Shown: positions 32,483 to 43,354, numbered from the stretch's first letter. The stretch: DNA of 64,000 nt from Amphibalanus amphitrite (GCF_019059575.1 NW_024881673.1:682001-746000); one strand, 5' to 3'. Notes: a model not told the origin generated them from the sequence alone. Translations and numbers: made by a program.

Positions 32483-32777
32483 CTGAAAAAGAATCAGCAC
32501 ATGTTGAGTATTAATTGTAATTTTTTTGTAAAAAAATATGGCGTTAATTTTTTTTTCAACACGTTTTGCGCTCATTATCATTCCTGATTGAATATTTGTT
32601 ACAACTCAAAGTATGGCCTATCGATATAGATTATAGGTATGATGATAAAAAAGCAAACTATATCAATGTGTCTTGAACATACGACCAAAATGATTGATTG
32701 ATTGATTGTTGAAATTTTGGGCATGACCAAAATAAAACAACTACGCTTTTATGGTCAATTGATGATAAGACACTTAC

Positions 32778-32832
32778 GGACGCTGGTGGCGGGCTTGGTG
32801 CTGAGGCCGGTGATGCTGGTGGCAGTGCTGGG
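32778..32832 (-). pseudogene. Microexon destroyed by TTAA-C insertion
   Basis: The donor CGTCC|GTAAGTG and 55 nt of exon are intact up to 32832, where TTAA and a TTAA-C element begin. The missing end resumes at 34029 after the second TTAA. The paralogue at 36094-36155 shows the uninterrupted order (GTGCTGGTTGATGGTCTGAA on the plus strand). The acceptor dinucleotide beyond the insertion has also changed (ATTTGAAAG for GTCTGAAAG). Confidence 0.7.
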
Positions 32833-32836
32833 TTAA

Positions 32837-34024
32837 CCCGCGCCCTGCTGGGGGGGGGGGTGTTTGAACACCCCCCCTTGTGGTTTTTTGCGAATATCTC
32901 AAAAACGGCGGCGCGAAGCGCCGCCGTTTTTGGTACACCTTATCATACATCAATTCTACACATGTTGTGAAAATTTCAGACCTAGGTCATTTAAGGTCAG
33001 GTCACCAGGTCACTTGAAGTGACCTCACCTCATAAAAAGTTTCAATGTCTGTCATAGCTACACCGAATGACCGATCGCTTTGAAACTTTCAGCGATTGCT
33101 AAGAGCAATAGCATGTACAAAATGTATATCTCAGAATTTTGATATCGATGACCTAAGGTCAGGTCAATTTTGCGACCTCCCCATTATAAGTCAATGGGAG
33201 AAAATTGAAATGCGCCTCTTTTGGACGAAAGACATTATAAACACTCCCAAACACCGAATTACAAGTGGATTAGACACACTGAACATGAAAATGGTGTCCG
33301 TGACCCTTGTGTATGCCCTGAGGTCATCTTAGGTCACGAATGGTATCTAACAGTTTTTCGCAAATAACTTTTGATAGGGGCATGCTAGAGCGATGAAAAC
33401 GCCTTAGATGTGTTCAGCTCGACGATACGGATCGACTGATATGCAACATGACCCTTTCCGGTCAGGTCATGACCTTGACCTGAGGTCAAATTTTCAAGTT
33501 GACCTTTCAAGGTCAAGTTATAGTTCATTCGATGCGTCTTGACGAGAGGAACACGATGCCGGTAAAAGTAAGCTCGTACAGGGCTTGGGTCAAAAGTTAT
33601 TGCAGAAAAACTGTTTCCGAAAAAATCGGCTATTTTTGCAGTTTTTGCCCCCTGCAGGCAAAACCGTTGACGTTAGGTCAAATCTGAGAGAATTACTCAG
33701 AAAGGGCGTTAATAGGGCTATCGAATGCGCTTTTCCGCGGCGCTGTAGCTCTATTGGTTCCCGAGTTATGCGTTGGCTTCTTGGAAATTTTCGACATTCG
33801 ACCTGGAAATCGGCGGAATTTTGCCTTCAATGGCCTCTGGTGACCTGACCTTTGACCTGACCAAAAAATTGACCGAAGTGATTTCGTCATTATTTTTGAC
33901 GCTCTTTCGAACGCCGCCTTCCGCGTATCGCTACGTGGCCCAGGAGCCGAGTTACAAGGGGGGGTGTTCAAACACCCCCCCCCCAGCAGGGCGTGGAAAT
34001 CCAGGACCCCCAGCCGGGCGCGGG
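32837..34024 (+). mobile_element. TTAA-C element (1188 bp) inside a microexon
   Basis: TTAA flanks are 32833-32836 and 34025-34028. It is nearly identical to the copies at 17183 and 53258 in ends, GTGTTTGAACAC / GTGTTCAAACAC cores, GGCGGCGCGAAGCGCCGCC hairpin and AGGTCA-rich centre. Confidence 0.95.
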
Positions 34025-34282
34025 TTAATGATTTGAAAGGGAAGAAATACAAATTAACCACAAACCGATGAAACTGTTATAAAATACGGTGGATTCACCT
34101 CTCAACCAGTCCTACGGTCAACAAAATCCTGACGGAATCCGTTTACAGCGTTTTATTACTATATAATTCCTATTGAACTGATTATGAAGAAGAAACTACC
34201 TACCGACAAAATCTCCATATGTAGCATATCGAAAAGAGCAAGTTTTAGGTTTTCAGGTTTCATTCAATAGTCACACACTCAC

Positions 34283-34384
34283 GGAGGCTGGTGGTGGGCC
34301 TGGTCCCGGAGCCGGTGGTGCTGGTGGTAGTGCTGGTGCTGGTGCTGGTGCTGGTGATGGTGATGGCCGGTGTTGATGGCGGAC
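34283..34384 (-). CDS. Candidate microexon (102 nt)
   Basis: The acceptor is TTATTTCAG and the donor is CCTCC|GTGAGTGTG. The Ser/Thr frame reads ITSTSTSTSTTTSTTGSG. It pairs with 37621-37722 (also 102 nt) in both exon and flanking intron, including CATACAGACAGAGCGGTAGC. Confidence 0.52.
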
Positions 34385-34784
34385 CTGAAATAATATAAAC
34401 AATTGAATTATTGTACATGACAGACCAAATGATCACCTTATCATACAGACAGAGCGGTAGCACTGTCTACGGCAAAATGAACAAAATTAGTCTGACACTA
34501 AAATACAAAAAGTTTCGATAACATATAACGAAACCGTGAAATCTGCAACTAAAAAACAAGTTCATGGTGCATTTCACACAGATAGCGGGCTATTGGACAC
34601 AGCAAAGAAGAGTAACAATTGACAATTTCGTATATCGAATCTAAAAAAGTGTATCCATGACAATGACGGAACAAACTATTCCATTTGTTTCGTCTGTGTA
34701 TCAATTATCAACGTCAAGCGTTCCTTTGCTAGAAACTAGCCACGGACGACAGTGTGCCCCAATGACATCGTGTCCGAGCTCTTA
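34385..34784. other. Intron of microexon array
   Basis: No gene. Repeated in diverged form at 37723-38165. Confidence 0.5.
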
Positions 34785-34801
34785 GAGGCTGGTGGTGGGC
34801 T
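34785..34801 (-). pseudogene. Truncated microexon remnant
   Basis: GAGGCTGGTGGTGGGCT on the plus strand matches the donor side of other microexons and is preceded by the conserved intron phrase ACAGTGTGCCCCAATGACAT. The donor GT is lost (CTTAG for TCACG), and the rest of the exon is replaced by the 70-bp minisatellite. Confidence 0.6.
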
Positions 34802-34802
34802 A

Positions 34803-35747
34803 CCCTATGTATGTACTGAGACCTGCGGCGCAGCAGTCTTCAGGTGCTGTATGGCAGAGCCATCTGTTGGCGACATAAGAAACTACTGAGTCGTGCGGCG
34901 CAGCAGTCTTCAGGTGCTGTATGGCAGAGCCATCTGTTGGCGACATAAGAAACTACTGAGTCGTGCGGTACAGCACTCTTCAGGTGCTGTATGCCAGAGC
35001 CATCTGTTGGCTAACACTGAAACTACTGAGACCTGCGGCGCAGCACTCTTCAGGTGCTGTATGCCAGAGCCATCTGTTGGCTAACACTGACACTACTGAG
35101 TCGTGCGGTACAGCATGCTTCAGGCGCTGTATGCCAGAGCCATCTGTTGGCGACATAAGAAACTACTGAGTCGTGCGGTACAGCATGCTTCAGGCGCTGT
35201 ATGCCAGAGACATCTGTTGGCTAACACTGAAACTACTAAGTTGGTGCGGTACAGCATGGTTCAGGCGCTGTATGCCAGAGCCATCTGTTGGCTAAATATC
35301 AAACTACTGAGTCGTGCGGTACAGCATGCTTCAGGCGCTGTATGCCAGAGCCATCTGTTGGCTAACACTGACTGAGTCAATCGGTACAGCAATCTTCAGG
35401 CGCTGTGTGCCAGAGCCATCTGTTGGCTAACACTGAATCTACCATGAGTCGTGCGGTACAGCATGCTTCAGGCGCTGTATGCCAGAGCCATCTGTTGGCT
35501 AACACTGAAACTACTGAGTCGTACGGTACAGCACTCTTCAGGTGCTGTATGCCAGAGCCATCTGTTGCCGACATAAGAAACTACTGAGTCGTGCGGTACA
35601 GCATGTTTCAGGTGCTGTATGCCAGAGCCATCTGTTGTCGAGATGAACAACTACTGAGTCGAGCGGCACAGCATGTATCAGGCGCTATATAGGTAATAGA
35701 GTCATCTGTTGGCTAAATTTCAAACTACTGAGACGTGCGGTACAGAA
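34803..35747. repeat. 70-bp minisatellite, about 13 units
   Basis: The period is 70 bp where the unit is intact: AACTACTGAG starts at 34881 and again at 34951. Conserved blocks are ACTACTGAGTCGTGCGG, CAGGCGCTGTATGCCAGAGC and CATCTGTTGGCTAACACTGA or CATCTGTTGGCGACATAAGA. Two spacer types (TAACACTGA and GACATAAGA) alternate irregularly. The array lies in the microexon locus, between a truncated microexon and the exon at 35783. Confidence 0.93.
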
Positions 35748-35782
35748 GACTGTGTTCCCGCCGATATCGCGTCTGTACTCAC

Positions 35783-35844
35783 GGAGGCTGGTGGCGGGCT
35801 TGGTGCTGAGGCCGGTGGTGCTGGTGGTGGTGATGGTAGATGAC
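35783..35844 (-). CDS. Candidate microexon (62 nt)
   Basis: The acceptor is TTTTTCAG and the donor is CCTCC|GTGAGTACAG. The Pro frame is HLPSPPPAPPASAPSPPPAS. It duplicates 32421-32482, with the same following intron sequence. Confidence 0.55.
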
Positions 35845-36093
35845 CTGAAAAAGAATCAGCACATGTTTTATTCAAATTGTGATAGGTACACTGCAAGAAA
35901 AAAAACATCGCTAATTTCTTTTCTAAACACGTCTTACGTTTTCGGGTATTTCTGACAAACTATTAGTTACAATACAAGGTAAGGCCCATCTACCTACATT
36001 TTGTGATGAGAAAAGAACTACGAATGGGTCTCGAAATTACGAATAAAATAAAATGTTAACGCCTTTAGGGCCAATATGTTACAAGACACTTAC

Positions 36094-36155
36094 GGACGCT
36101 GGTGGCGGGCTTGGTGCTGAGGCCGGTGGCGCTGGTGGTGGTGCTGGTTGATGGT
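36094..36155 (-). CDS. Candidate microexon (62 nt)
   Basis: The acceptor is CCTTTCAG and the donor is CGTCC|GTAAGTG. It is the intact paralogue of the microexon interrupted at 32833. Confidence 0.55.
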
Positions 36156-36407
36156 CTGAAAGGACGGAATAAAATTATAAATTGATCCCGATTGCTGCAT
36201 GTATAGGTAATACATTACGGTGGTTTCTTTTCTGACCATATCTTACGATTAGAAGCTTCCTGACAGAATCCGTCATCAGTATTTGAATAAATATAATGCT
36301 ACAGTACATCACTTTATCTGATTATTAAGACGAAGTTACTCACTAAATCTCCTGTTTATAATACAAAATCAGTTTTTCGTTTTCAGGTTCAAAGATCAGC
36401 CACTCAC

Positions 36408-36540
36408 GGAGGCTGGTGGAGGATTGATCCCGGAGCCGGTGGTGCTGGTGGAGGACTTGATCCCGGAGCCGGTGGTGCTGGTGGAGGACTTGATCCCGGA
36501 GCCGGTGGTGCTGGTGGCGGTGCTGGTGATGGTGGTGGAC
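36408..36540 (-). CDS. Candidate microexon with internal triplication (133 nt)
   Basis: The acceptor is TTATTTCAG and the donor is CCTCC|GTGAGTGGC. A 33-bp unit (GACTTGATCCCGGAGCCGG and following on the plus strand) is repeated three times; the copy nearest the donor lacks one base (GGATTGATCC). The frame gives LRDQVLHQHHR repeats or SGSSPPPAP-like repeats. Confidence 0.55.
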
Positions 36541-36955
36541 CTGAAATAATACAAACGTTTTAATTACTAGGTACGCAGAGACCAATTAGCGCCGCATGTA
36601 ATTCAGATACAATACAACTGCTAACCACACAACAGATATTACTAACATTGGTTTGACTTTACATACGTAGGACTAGGTATTTTACATCGATTGCTCTGTA
36701 TATTTTGATGAGAACCATATAAGAGAAAAGAAAAATAACCATGGTGGTGGTTATTTCACGCAAAACACGACCATTCATAACAAAATGAAGAGTAAGAACT
36801 GACCTTGTGTTTATGAAAAAAATCATCTATAAGATAAAAGACCACATTCACAAGTTGTCTTTTATCTGCATACATTAGAATGGCCAAATATTGTATTTCC
36901 TATAGACGAGTAAAACGGGTGACAGTGTGCCCGCCGATATCACGTCTGTACTCAC
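36541..36955. other. Intron of microexon array
   Basis: AT-rich with no gene. Diverged duplicate of 32017-32420. Confidence 0.5.
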
Positions 36956-37020
36956 GGAGGCTGGTGGTGGGCTTGGTGCTGAGGCCGGTGGTGCTGGTGG
37001 TGGTGATGCTGGTAGATGAC
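36956..37020 (-). CDS. Candidate microexon (65 nt)
   Basis: The acceptor is CTCTTTCAG and the donor is CCTCC|GTGAGTACAG. The Pro frame is HLPASPPPAPPASAPSPPPA. It belongs to the same class as 32421 and 35783, with one added codon. Confidence 0.55.
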
Positions 37021-37266
37021 CTGAAAGAGAATCAACGCATGTTAAGTTCACATTGTTATTCATTGTATTAAAAATATTGCGTTCACTTTTTTCTTAACAC
37101 GTTTTGCGCTCATTAGCATTCTTATGGAATATTTGTTACAATATGATGTAGGTATGTTTGATCGATATAAATTTAGTGATGATTAACAAACTATGAATGT
37201 GTCTCAAACTTACGACATAAATGAAAGACATTTGCTTTTATAGTCAATTTGTGATAAGATACTCAC

Positions 37267-37364
37267 GGAGGCTGGTGGCGGGCTTGGAGCTGAGGCCGGT
37301 GGTGCTGGTGGTGGCGGGCTTGGTGCTGAGGCCGGTGGTGCTGGTGGTGGTGCTGGTAGATGAC
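37267..37364 (-). CDS. Candidate microexon with internal duplication (98 nt)
   Basis: The acceptor is CCCTTTCAG and the donor is CCTCC|GTGAGTATC. It contains two tandem copies of the APPASAPSPPPA segment, which shows internal unit duplication. Confidence 0.55.
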
Positions 37365-37620
37365 CTGAAAGGGAGATAGTACAAATTAACCACAAACCGA
37401 TAGAACTCCTATAAAATACGGAGTATTCACCTCTCAACCAGCCCTACGGTCAACAGAATCCTGACGGAATCCGTTATTATTGTTGTATAATGATATCAAT
37501 ATTACTATTTGTTATTCCTATCGATCTGATTATGAAAAAATATGGACCACAAATCGTATGTAACATTGCGGAAAGAGCAAGTTTTACGTTTCAGGATGCA
37601 TTTAACGATTACACACTCAC

Positions 37621-37722
37621 AGAGGCTGATGGAGGGCTTGATCCCGGAGCCGGTGGTGCTGGTGGCGGTGATGGTGATGGTGATGGTGATGGTAATGGTT
37701 ATAGCCGGTGGTGGTGGTGGAC
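37621..37722 (-). CDS. Candidate microexon (102 nt)
   Basis: The acceptor is TTGTTTCAG and the donor is CCTCT|GTGAGTGTG. It carries a GGTGAT hexamer expansion (plus strand), giving ITITIT or HHHH-type runs by frame. Pairs with 34283-34384. Confidence 0.5.
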
Positions 37723-38170
37723 CTGAAACAATATAAACGATTGAATCATTATATATGACAGACGAAACGATCACCTTATCATACAGACAGAGCGGTAGCA
37801 ATGTCTACGGCAAAATAAACAAAAATGTTCGGACAAGTACATTCAATACAAAAAGTATCGACAACATATAGCAAGAACGTGAAATATATAACTGAAAAAA
37901 GAATACGTTCATGGTGTTTTTCATGCCAAGTATAGGACTATTTATTGGTAAGATCAAAGAAGAGTCGGAACTGACAGTTTGGTAGACCGAATAAATATAA
38001 ATGTACCTAACGAAGACAATGAAAAAAAATCAAATATTTCAGTGCCTTTATTCTTATTTTCATTTTTAGCTTGTTTATAGTTTCTGCATTATTGAACACC
38101 GTCAAATGTTTGCGTTTCCTAGAGACAAGCAACAGGCGACAGTCTGCCCGTATATCACGTCTGTACTCAC

Positions 38171-38256
38171 GGAGACTGGTGGCGGGCTTGGTTCCGGAGC
38201 CGGTGGTGCTGGTGGTGGTGCTGGTGATGGTGGCGGTGATGGTGATGGTAGATGAT
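38171..38256 (-). CDS. Candidate microexon (86 nt), in phase with coiled-coil exon
   Basis: The acceptor is TTTTCCAG and the donor is GTCTCC|GTGAGTACAG. The coiled-coil exon ends after one base of a codon. Joining to this exon gives the Pro-rich frame DHLPSPSPPPSPAPPPAPPA, so this is the best-matching next exon. If the intron were retained, the frame would stop about 25 codons later. Confidence 0.55.
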
Positions 38257-38408
38257 CTGGAAAACAGTCAGTAGGTTTTGAGATCAGCGTATTATGCACT
38301 GTAAGAACAAGCAGTAAGACAAACAGAGGAATTTGGTCAAAATTAGGACGATTGGAGAAAGGTTTTGAGTTTAACATGATCATTGTCATTTTATGATTAA
38401 ACACTTAC

Positions 38409-38514
38409 GGACATGCTGGTGACAGGTTTGGTCCCGGAGCCGGTGGTGATGATGGTGATGGTGATGGTGATGGTGATGGTGATGGTCATGCTGGGGACGG
38501 TGGTGATGGCGGAT
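38409..38514 (-). CDS. Candidate microexon with GGTGAT expansion (106 nt)
   Basis: The acceptor is CTATTTCAG and the donor is CATGTCC|GTAAGTG. A (GGTGAT)n run encodes His or Thr-Ile repeats. In the phase set by the coiled-coil exon it meets a TGA, so it is either skipped or used in another transcript. Confidence 0.45.
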
Positions 38515-39196
38515 CTGAAATAGAAGCCGCTAGTTTTAATGATTAAAGTTATAATGTCGACATTGATATTTAGATATTAGATACAGCGCTAAAGAAGGGA
38601 AATTACCATGACAATTATTTTGAGTTAGGAAGCAAATGGTAAAAACATGAAAATCGCACCATGCATTATTTATACCCCCGCGCGGGGCTGGGGTCTCCAG
38701 CCGAACGCGCGGGGCTGGGGGGGGGGGGGGTAAATTTTACCCCCTCCCTGTTATCTCCCGATTTAATGGTCCGATTTGGAAATTCAAACGCCAATCGAAA
38801 GATCTCATCACGGACAACTAAAAACATGTACTTAATTTAAAGTTTGAGGTCAAGGTCAAGGCCAGGTCAAGGGTACATATTGCAAGTCTCTAAAATGCCC
38901 AAAAGTTACTCAGAAATGCCGAAATATGTTCATAATAATTATTTTACGCAACATCTGTTGCAAAACTCTCACATACCCTAGCCTAACATACTATGGTCAC
39001 AATAACAGCTGTTTTTAATTAGTAATCAAATGGAGGACATGGTTCTTTTTGCAACGATATCCACATATTTTGTGTCAAAAGCAGAAACATGATCTGCAAA
39101 AGATGTCTAACAAAGATAAGGCGGCATTCATTTTGCATTGCCCGCTGCCCAGATCTGTGCTTCCCAGAATCGCGGAATATGCCGCTCATTGCTTAC
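38515..39196. other. Intron with a decayed G/C-hairpin element
   Basis: 38680-38760 holds CGCGCGGGGCTGGGG twice, about 30 bp apart, then a G-run, TAAATTTTA and a C-run. This is the layout of a superfamily end with a doubled motif. AGGTCAAGGTCAAGG-type motifs follow near 38850. The other end and target duplication were not found. The rest is intron with no gene. Confidence 0.5.
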
Positions 39197-40210
39197 CATC
39201 TTCAAGCTGCTTTTGTAGCTCCTCCAGCTCCTTCTGCAGCTCCACCTGCAGCTCGTGACATCTGCTGCTGCACTCCTCCAGCGGCCGATCCAACTCCTCC
39301 TCTGACCGAACGGTCCGGAATCTCTGCTCCAGTTCTTGTGACTCCTGTTGGTGTCTGCGCTCCATTTTGTTCCGCTGTGTTCGGAGTTTCCGCCCCAGGC
39401 CCGCCCACTGTGCGGCATGCTGCTGCTCCAGAACTGCTCGCTGTCTCCGCTGTCTCCGAGCCTGCGCTTTCCGCTGTCCTTTGGTCACCGATCTCTGCGG
39501 CTGCGGCTGTCCCTCGGTCGGCACGTTCACACCTCGAGAGTCCTCCTCGTGCTGCCGAAGGAGCTGTTCACGCTCCTCCTTTTGACGCGCCAGCAGGCTC
39601 TGCCGCTGATGGTCGTGTTCCTGCTCCTGAAGCTGTTTCTCTAACTTCTGTCTCAGCTGATGACGTCTCCTGCTGCACTCCTCCGTCAGCCGATCCAACT
39701 CCCCCGACCGGACGCTCGGGAGCCTCTCCTCCAGCTCTCGTGACTCTCTTTGATGTCTGAGCTCTAGCTCTTGCCACTGGTGCTGCAAGGTCTGTAGGAG
39801 ACTTTCCCATTGCTTCTGGTGGGAGAGGTCCAGCTGCCTTATTTGGTCCTCAGTCGGCATGTTGATGCATCTGGTGTGCCCCCTGTGCTGCTGATGAAGC
39901 TCAATGCGCTCATCATAGTGACGTTCGGCCAGGTTCTGCCACTCCGTACCGTGTTTCTGCTCCAGATGCCGACGCTCCTCTTCATGCTCTTTGTCCATCC
40001 TCACTCTTTCTTCGTGACCTGGATCCTCCAGCTCCTGCCATAGCTGCTGATGTTGTAGTTCCAGCTCCTTCCACCGCTGCTGATGTTGCTGTTCAATCTG
40101 CCGCCACCTCTGCCCGTGTGGGTGAGGAGCATCCTCTGATGGCTGCTCCTCCTCATCGCAGTGCTGCTCCTCGTCTTCGACCCCTCCGTCGCGGTCACTC
40201 TGCGGCGAGT
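39197..40210 (-). CDS. Coiled-coil protein exon (338 codons), function unknown
   Basis: This minus-strand exon is bounded by an acceptor (CTGCTGTGTTCCAG|AC) and a donor (GAAGATG|GTAAGCAA); both ends are phase 1 and the length is divisible by three. A continuous frame could instead start at ATG 40296-40298. The protein begins with an acidic stretch (GVEDEEQHCDEEE), then is almost wholly Gln/Glu/Arg/His/Leu-rich with heptad-like spacing, predicting a long coiled coil. It holds an internal duplication: RHQRESRELEERLPSVRS followed by LDRLTEECSRR recurs as RHQQESQELEQRFRTVRS with LDRPLEECSSR about 130 residues on. NMPTEDQ and NVPTEGQ mark linkers. No enzymatic motif is present. Downstream microexons would add a Pro-rich tail. 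A structural or scaffold role is a guess. Confidence 0.7.
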
Positions 40211-40615
40211 CTGGAACACAGCAGGCCAGGCAGAAGTCACACGCTGGGAGGAAGGTCGATAGGCGACCGAAACGTAAGAAAACTAGATCACTATTCACAA
40301 TGCAAGCTAAGAGACATTTTGTAATGTCACGTCATTTTCATCATGGCGAAGTAGTACCAAAATCTAGTTACGTCGTTCAGCATGTCTTCTATGCAAGAAC
40401 GATTTGTTGATTGTTCAAATAATGAGTACAGCATCGTGCCTCACAATGATAACGTAACAAATAAGACACTGTTAACACTCGCGGTATTGTATATGACTGA
40501 AATTATTCAGTATGGGCGTCATTACTATCGCCCTCTAGCCCATGCTGTTGGATATAAACACAGGACGGCAGTTGGTGCACAGGGTACTTAGAGTGGAAGG
40601 GGTCAGTTTTTTTTT
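40211..40615. other. Upstream flank of the coiled-coil exon
   Basis: No gene is supported. It contains the possible in-frame upstream ATG at 40296-40298 and otherwise unique DNA; no clear promoter was recognised. Confidence 0.4.
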
Positions 40616-40616
40616 A

Positions 40617-42565
40617 CCCTCGCCAGCACATGCCATTTTTCCATCCTAGAACGCATTACGCATATGGGTTGCCACCCCCACCCCGCACCATTTCATTCCT
40701 GCTGGAGGTAAAGCTTCGCGGTTAGGACCAATATATTCTTTGGGAAAGTACAAGTCCAATGGTTTCCAGTTCTACCTCATTGTGTCAGTCTTTGACATTC
40801 CAGGTCAGGTCAAACTAAAAAATGTTGCTGTTTGAGGTCACCGTTGGATAATCAAGTGCGGTGCCCATCATACACCGATGACGCTGCAGTATTGGTGCCA
40901 AGCCAGCTAGAACAGCTCGTTGTCACACTATCCGACTAGGTTTTTGCTGGCTGTGGTCATTTCAGTTCAAGTTAGGTCAAGGTAAATGATGTGTTTGTAT
41001 GTCTGTGTGTGTCTGTGTATATGTGTGCACCAATTGGTTTGTGTGTCCCTATTACATGAGATCATGAACTGAGAAGCTTTTATCAAAAATGCAGACAAGG
41101 AAACTTCATTAACCCGCGCCCGGCTGGGGGTCCTGGATTTCCACGCCCTGCTGGAGGGGGGGGGTGTTTGAACACCCCCCCTTGTAACTCGGCTCCTAGG
41201 CCACGTAGCGATACGCGGAAGGCGGCGTTCGAAAGAGCGCCAAAAATAATTACGAAATCACTTCGGTTAATTTTTTGGTCAGGTCAAAGGTCAGGTCACC
41301 AGAGGTCATTGAAGGCAAAATTTTGCCGATTTCCAGTCAAATGTCGAAAATTTCCAAGAAGCCAACGCATAACTCGGGAACCAATAAAGCTACAGCGCCG
41401 CGGAAAAGCGCATTCGATAGCCCAATTAACGCCCTTTCTGATTAATTCTCTCAGATTTGATCTAACGTCAACGGTTTTGCCTGCAGGGGGCAAAAACTGC
41501 AAAAATAGCCGATTTTTTCGAAAACAGTTTTTTTTTTGCAATAACCTTTGACCCAAGCCTTGTACGAGCTTACTTTTACCGGCATCGTGTTCCTCTCGTC
41601 AAGACGCATCGAATGAACTATAACTTGACCTTGAAAGGTCAACTTGAATATTTGACCTCAGGTCAAGGTCATGACCTGACCGGAAAGGGTCATGTTGCAT
41701 ATCAGTCGATCCGTATCGTCGAGCTGAACACATTTAAGGCGTTTTCATCGCTCTAGCATGCCTCTATCAAAAGTTATTTGCGAAAAACTGTTAGATACCG
41801 TTCGTGACCTAAGATGACCTCAGGGCATAAACAAGGGTCACGGACACCATTTTCATGTTCTGTGTGTCTAAAACACTTGTAATTCGGTGTTTGGGAGTGT
41901 TTATAATGTCTTCCGTCCAAAAAAGGCGCATTTCAATTTTCTCCCATTGACTTATAATGGGGAGGTCACAAAATTGACCTGACCTTAGGTCATCGATGTC
42001 AAAATTCTGAGATATACATTTTGTACATGCTATTGCTCTAAGCAATCGCTGAAAGTTTCAAAGCGATCGGTCACTCGGTGTAGCTATGACAGACATTGAA
42101 ACTTTTTATGAGGTGAGGTCACTTCAAGTGACCTGGTGACCTGACCTTGAATGACCTTGGTCTGAAATTTTTACAACATGTGTAGAATTGATGTATGATA
42201 AGGTGTACCAAAAACGGCGGCGCTCCGCGCCGCCGTTTTTGAGATATTCGCGAAAAACCACAAGGGGGGGGGGTGTTCAAACCCCCCCAGCAGGGCGCGG
42301 GTTAAAGGTAAATTCAGCTTGCCTAAAACGAATTGCTTTTAGATGGCCTAAGGTTGACCTTGACCCTCACCCTGACATCTGTACCTACATAGTCAAACAA
42401 CATGTTCCGCATGATAGGTTGGAGGTAAGACCGGTAAAAGCCGAAATCAAGGTGTCTAAAGCTCACAAGATCCATAGCCAACGCATGATATTGGGTATTG
42501 GTCATTTGGGTCATGACATGACATGAAAAACGAGGTCATATCTCCGAAACCAAAAAAACAGAAAC
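40617..42565 (+). mobile_element. Decayed TTAA-F element split by TTAA-C
   Basis: The left end CCCTCGCCAGCACATGCC continues with CATCCTAGAACGCA as in the F copies at 51031 and 59993. F-derived sequence is 40617-41108 and 42306 to about 42565 (phrases AAAATGTTGCTGTTT, CTATGTCTGTGTG-like and GGTCATATCTCCGAAACC). The right terminus is not recognisable. The left hairpin has lost its G-run. Confidence 0.7.
41113..42301 (-). mobile_element. TTAA-C element (1189 bp), reverse orientation
   Basis: TTAA flanks are 41109-41112 and 42302-42305. The doubled end is on the left here (CCCGCGCCCGGCTGGGG, then CACGCCCTGCTGGAGGGG). Hairpin cores are GTGTTTGAACAC, and on the right GTGTTCAAAC with a shortened C-run. 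The interior is colinear in reverse with 17183-18369. Confidence 0.94.
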
Positions 42566-42973
42566 TGATCACAAAAGTAGTTACTAGGAAGGCTTTCTAT
42601 GGGTAATCCATTTTTATTTAGTTCCTCGTTATATGTGCAAGAAGTGTAAGTCTGAATGGGGAGAGGGGGGGGGGGGCATACTCCTACTGAATGCCATCCC
42701 AGGCTCCTGTCGGGGAGGGGGGTGGCATATGACCCTATATGCCCCCCCCCTTGGATCTGCAAGTGATATTTCATATACAAATGGTGTAAAATTAACCCCA
42801 CTCCACATCAACATATAACAAAAAACAGGTAAGTTTGTGGGTGGATAGTGAATCACCGAAAAGGGAAGTCCCCCCCCCGGGCCAATGCGACATGCGAACT
42901 GTGAACTCTGCATCCTTCACAATCTTAGATCCCGGTATGGCGGGAAACTCGGCCAATTGGAATGCCCAGATTG

Positions 42974-43001
42974 GTTGTCATGACAACGGTTGCCTGGCAA
43001 C
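42974..43001. promoter_or_regulatory. Two adjacent RFX X-box-like palindromes
   Basis: GTTGTCATGACAAC (42974-42987) is followed by GTTGCCTGGCAAC (42989-43001). Both fit the RFX X-box pattern of two GTTGCC-type half-sites in inverted orientation. RFX proteins activate cilia genes and others in animals. No downstream gene is proven. Confidence 0.5.
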
Positions 43002-43354
43002 GGCTTGTATCGGGGAGCGGAGGGAGGGAGCGGATGGAAATGCCGGCGAAAACGGATTCTTGTGTGTTCATTTGGCATCAGCTCTAAATAGGTATAAGAA
43101 GATGTGAAGGTGATTGAGAGCGAAGATCAGAAAGACGGCCTTCAGGAATTTGGGACACAACTCGGTCACGATACGACATACGTAAACAGTAAAGTAGATA
43201 CTCGAAAATATTATATAGCTTCATTCATCCCTAGTAATAATATTAAATTAGGTATAGGTGTAAGTTTCATGGAATAGGTATGAGTGACACAATTGTTCTT
43301 ATCTTAATGTTTTATTGCATTTTGTGATATTTTTTATTTTTCGCCTTAGATTCT

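Noticed and set aside
34803-35747. Possible CRISPR-like repeat/spacer array
   Set aside because: The whole 70-bp unit repeats without unique spacers, and the context is eukaryotic. It is a minisatellite.
16746-38514. Collagen-like gene from Pro-rich exons
   Set aside because: No Gly-X-Y periodicity is present. The Pro/Ala/Ser runs arise from GGTGCT-type repeats.
39089-39760. Plus-strand 223-codon frame opposite the coiled-coil exon
   Set aside because: It is antisense to a better-supported spliced exon; its Ala/Pro/Ser composition follows from the opposite strand.
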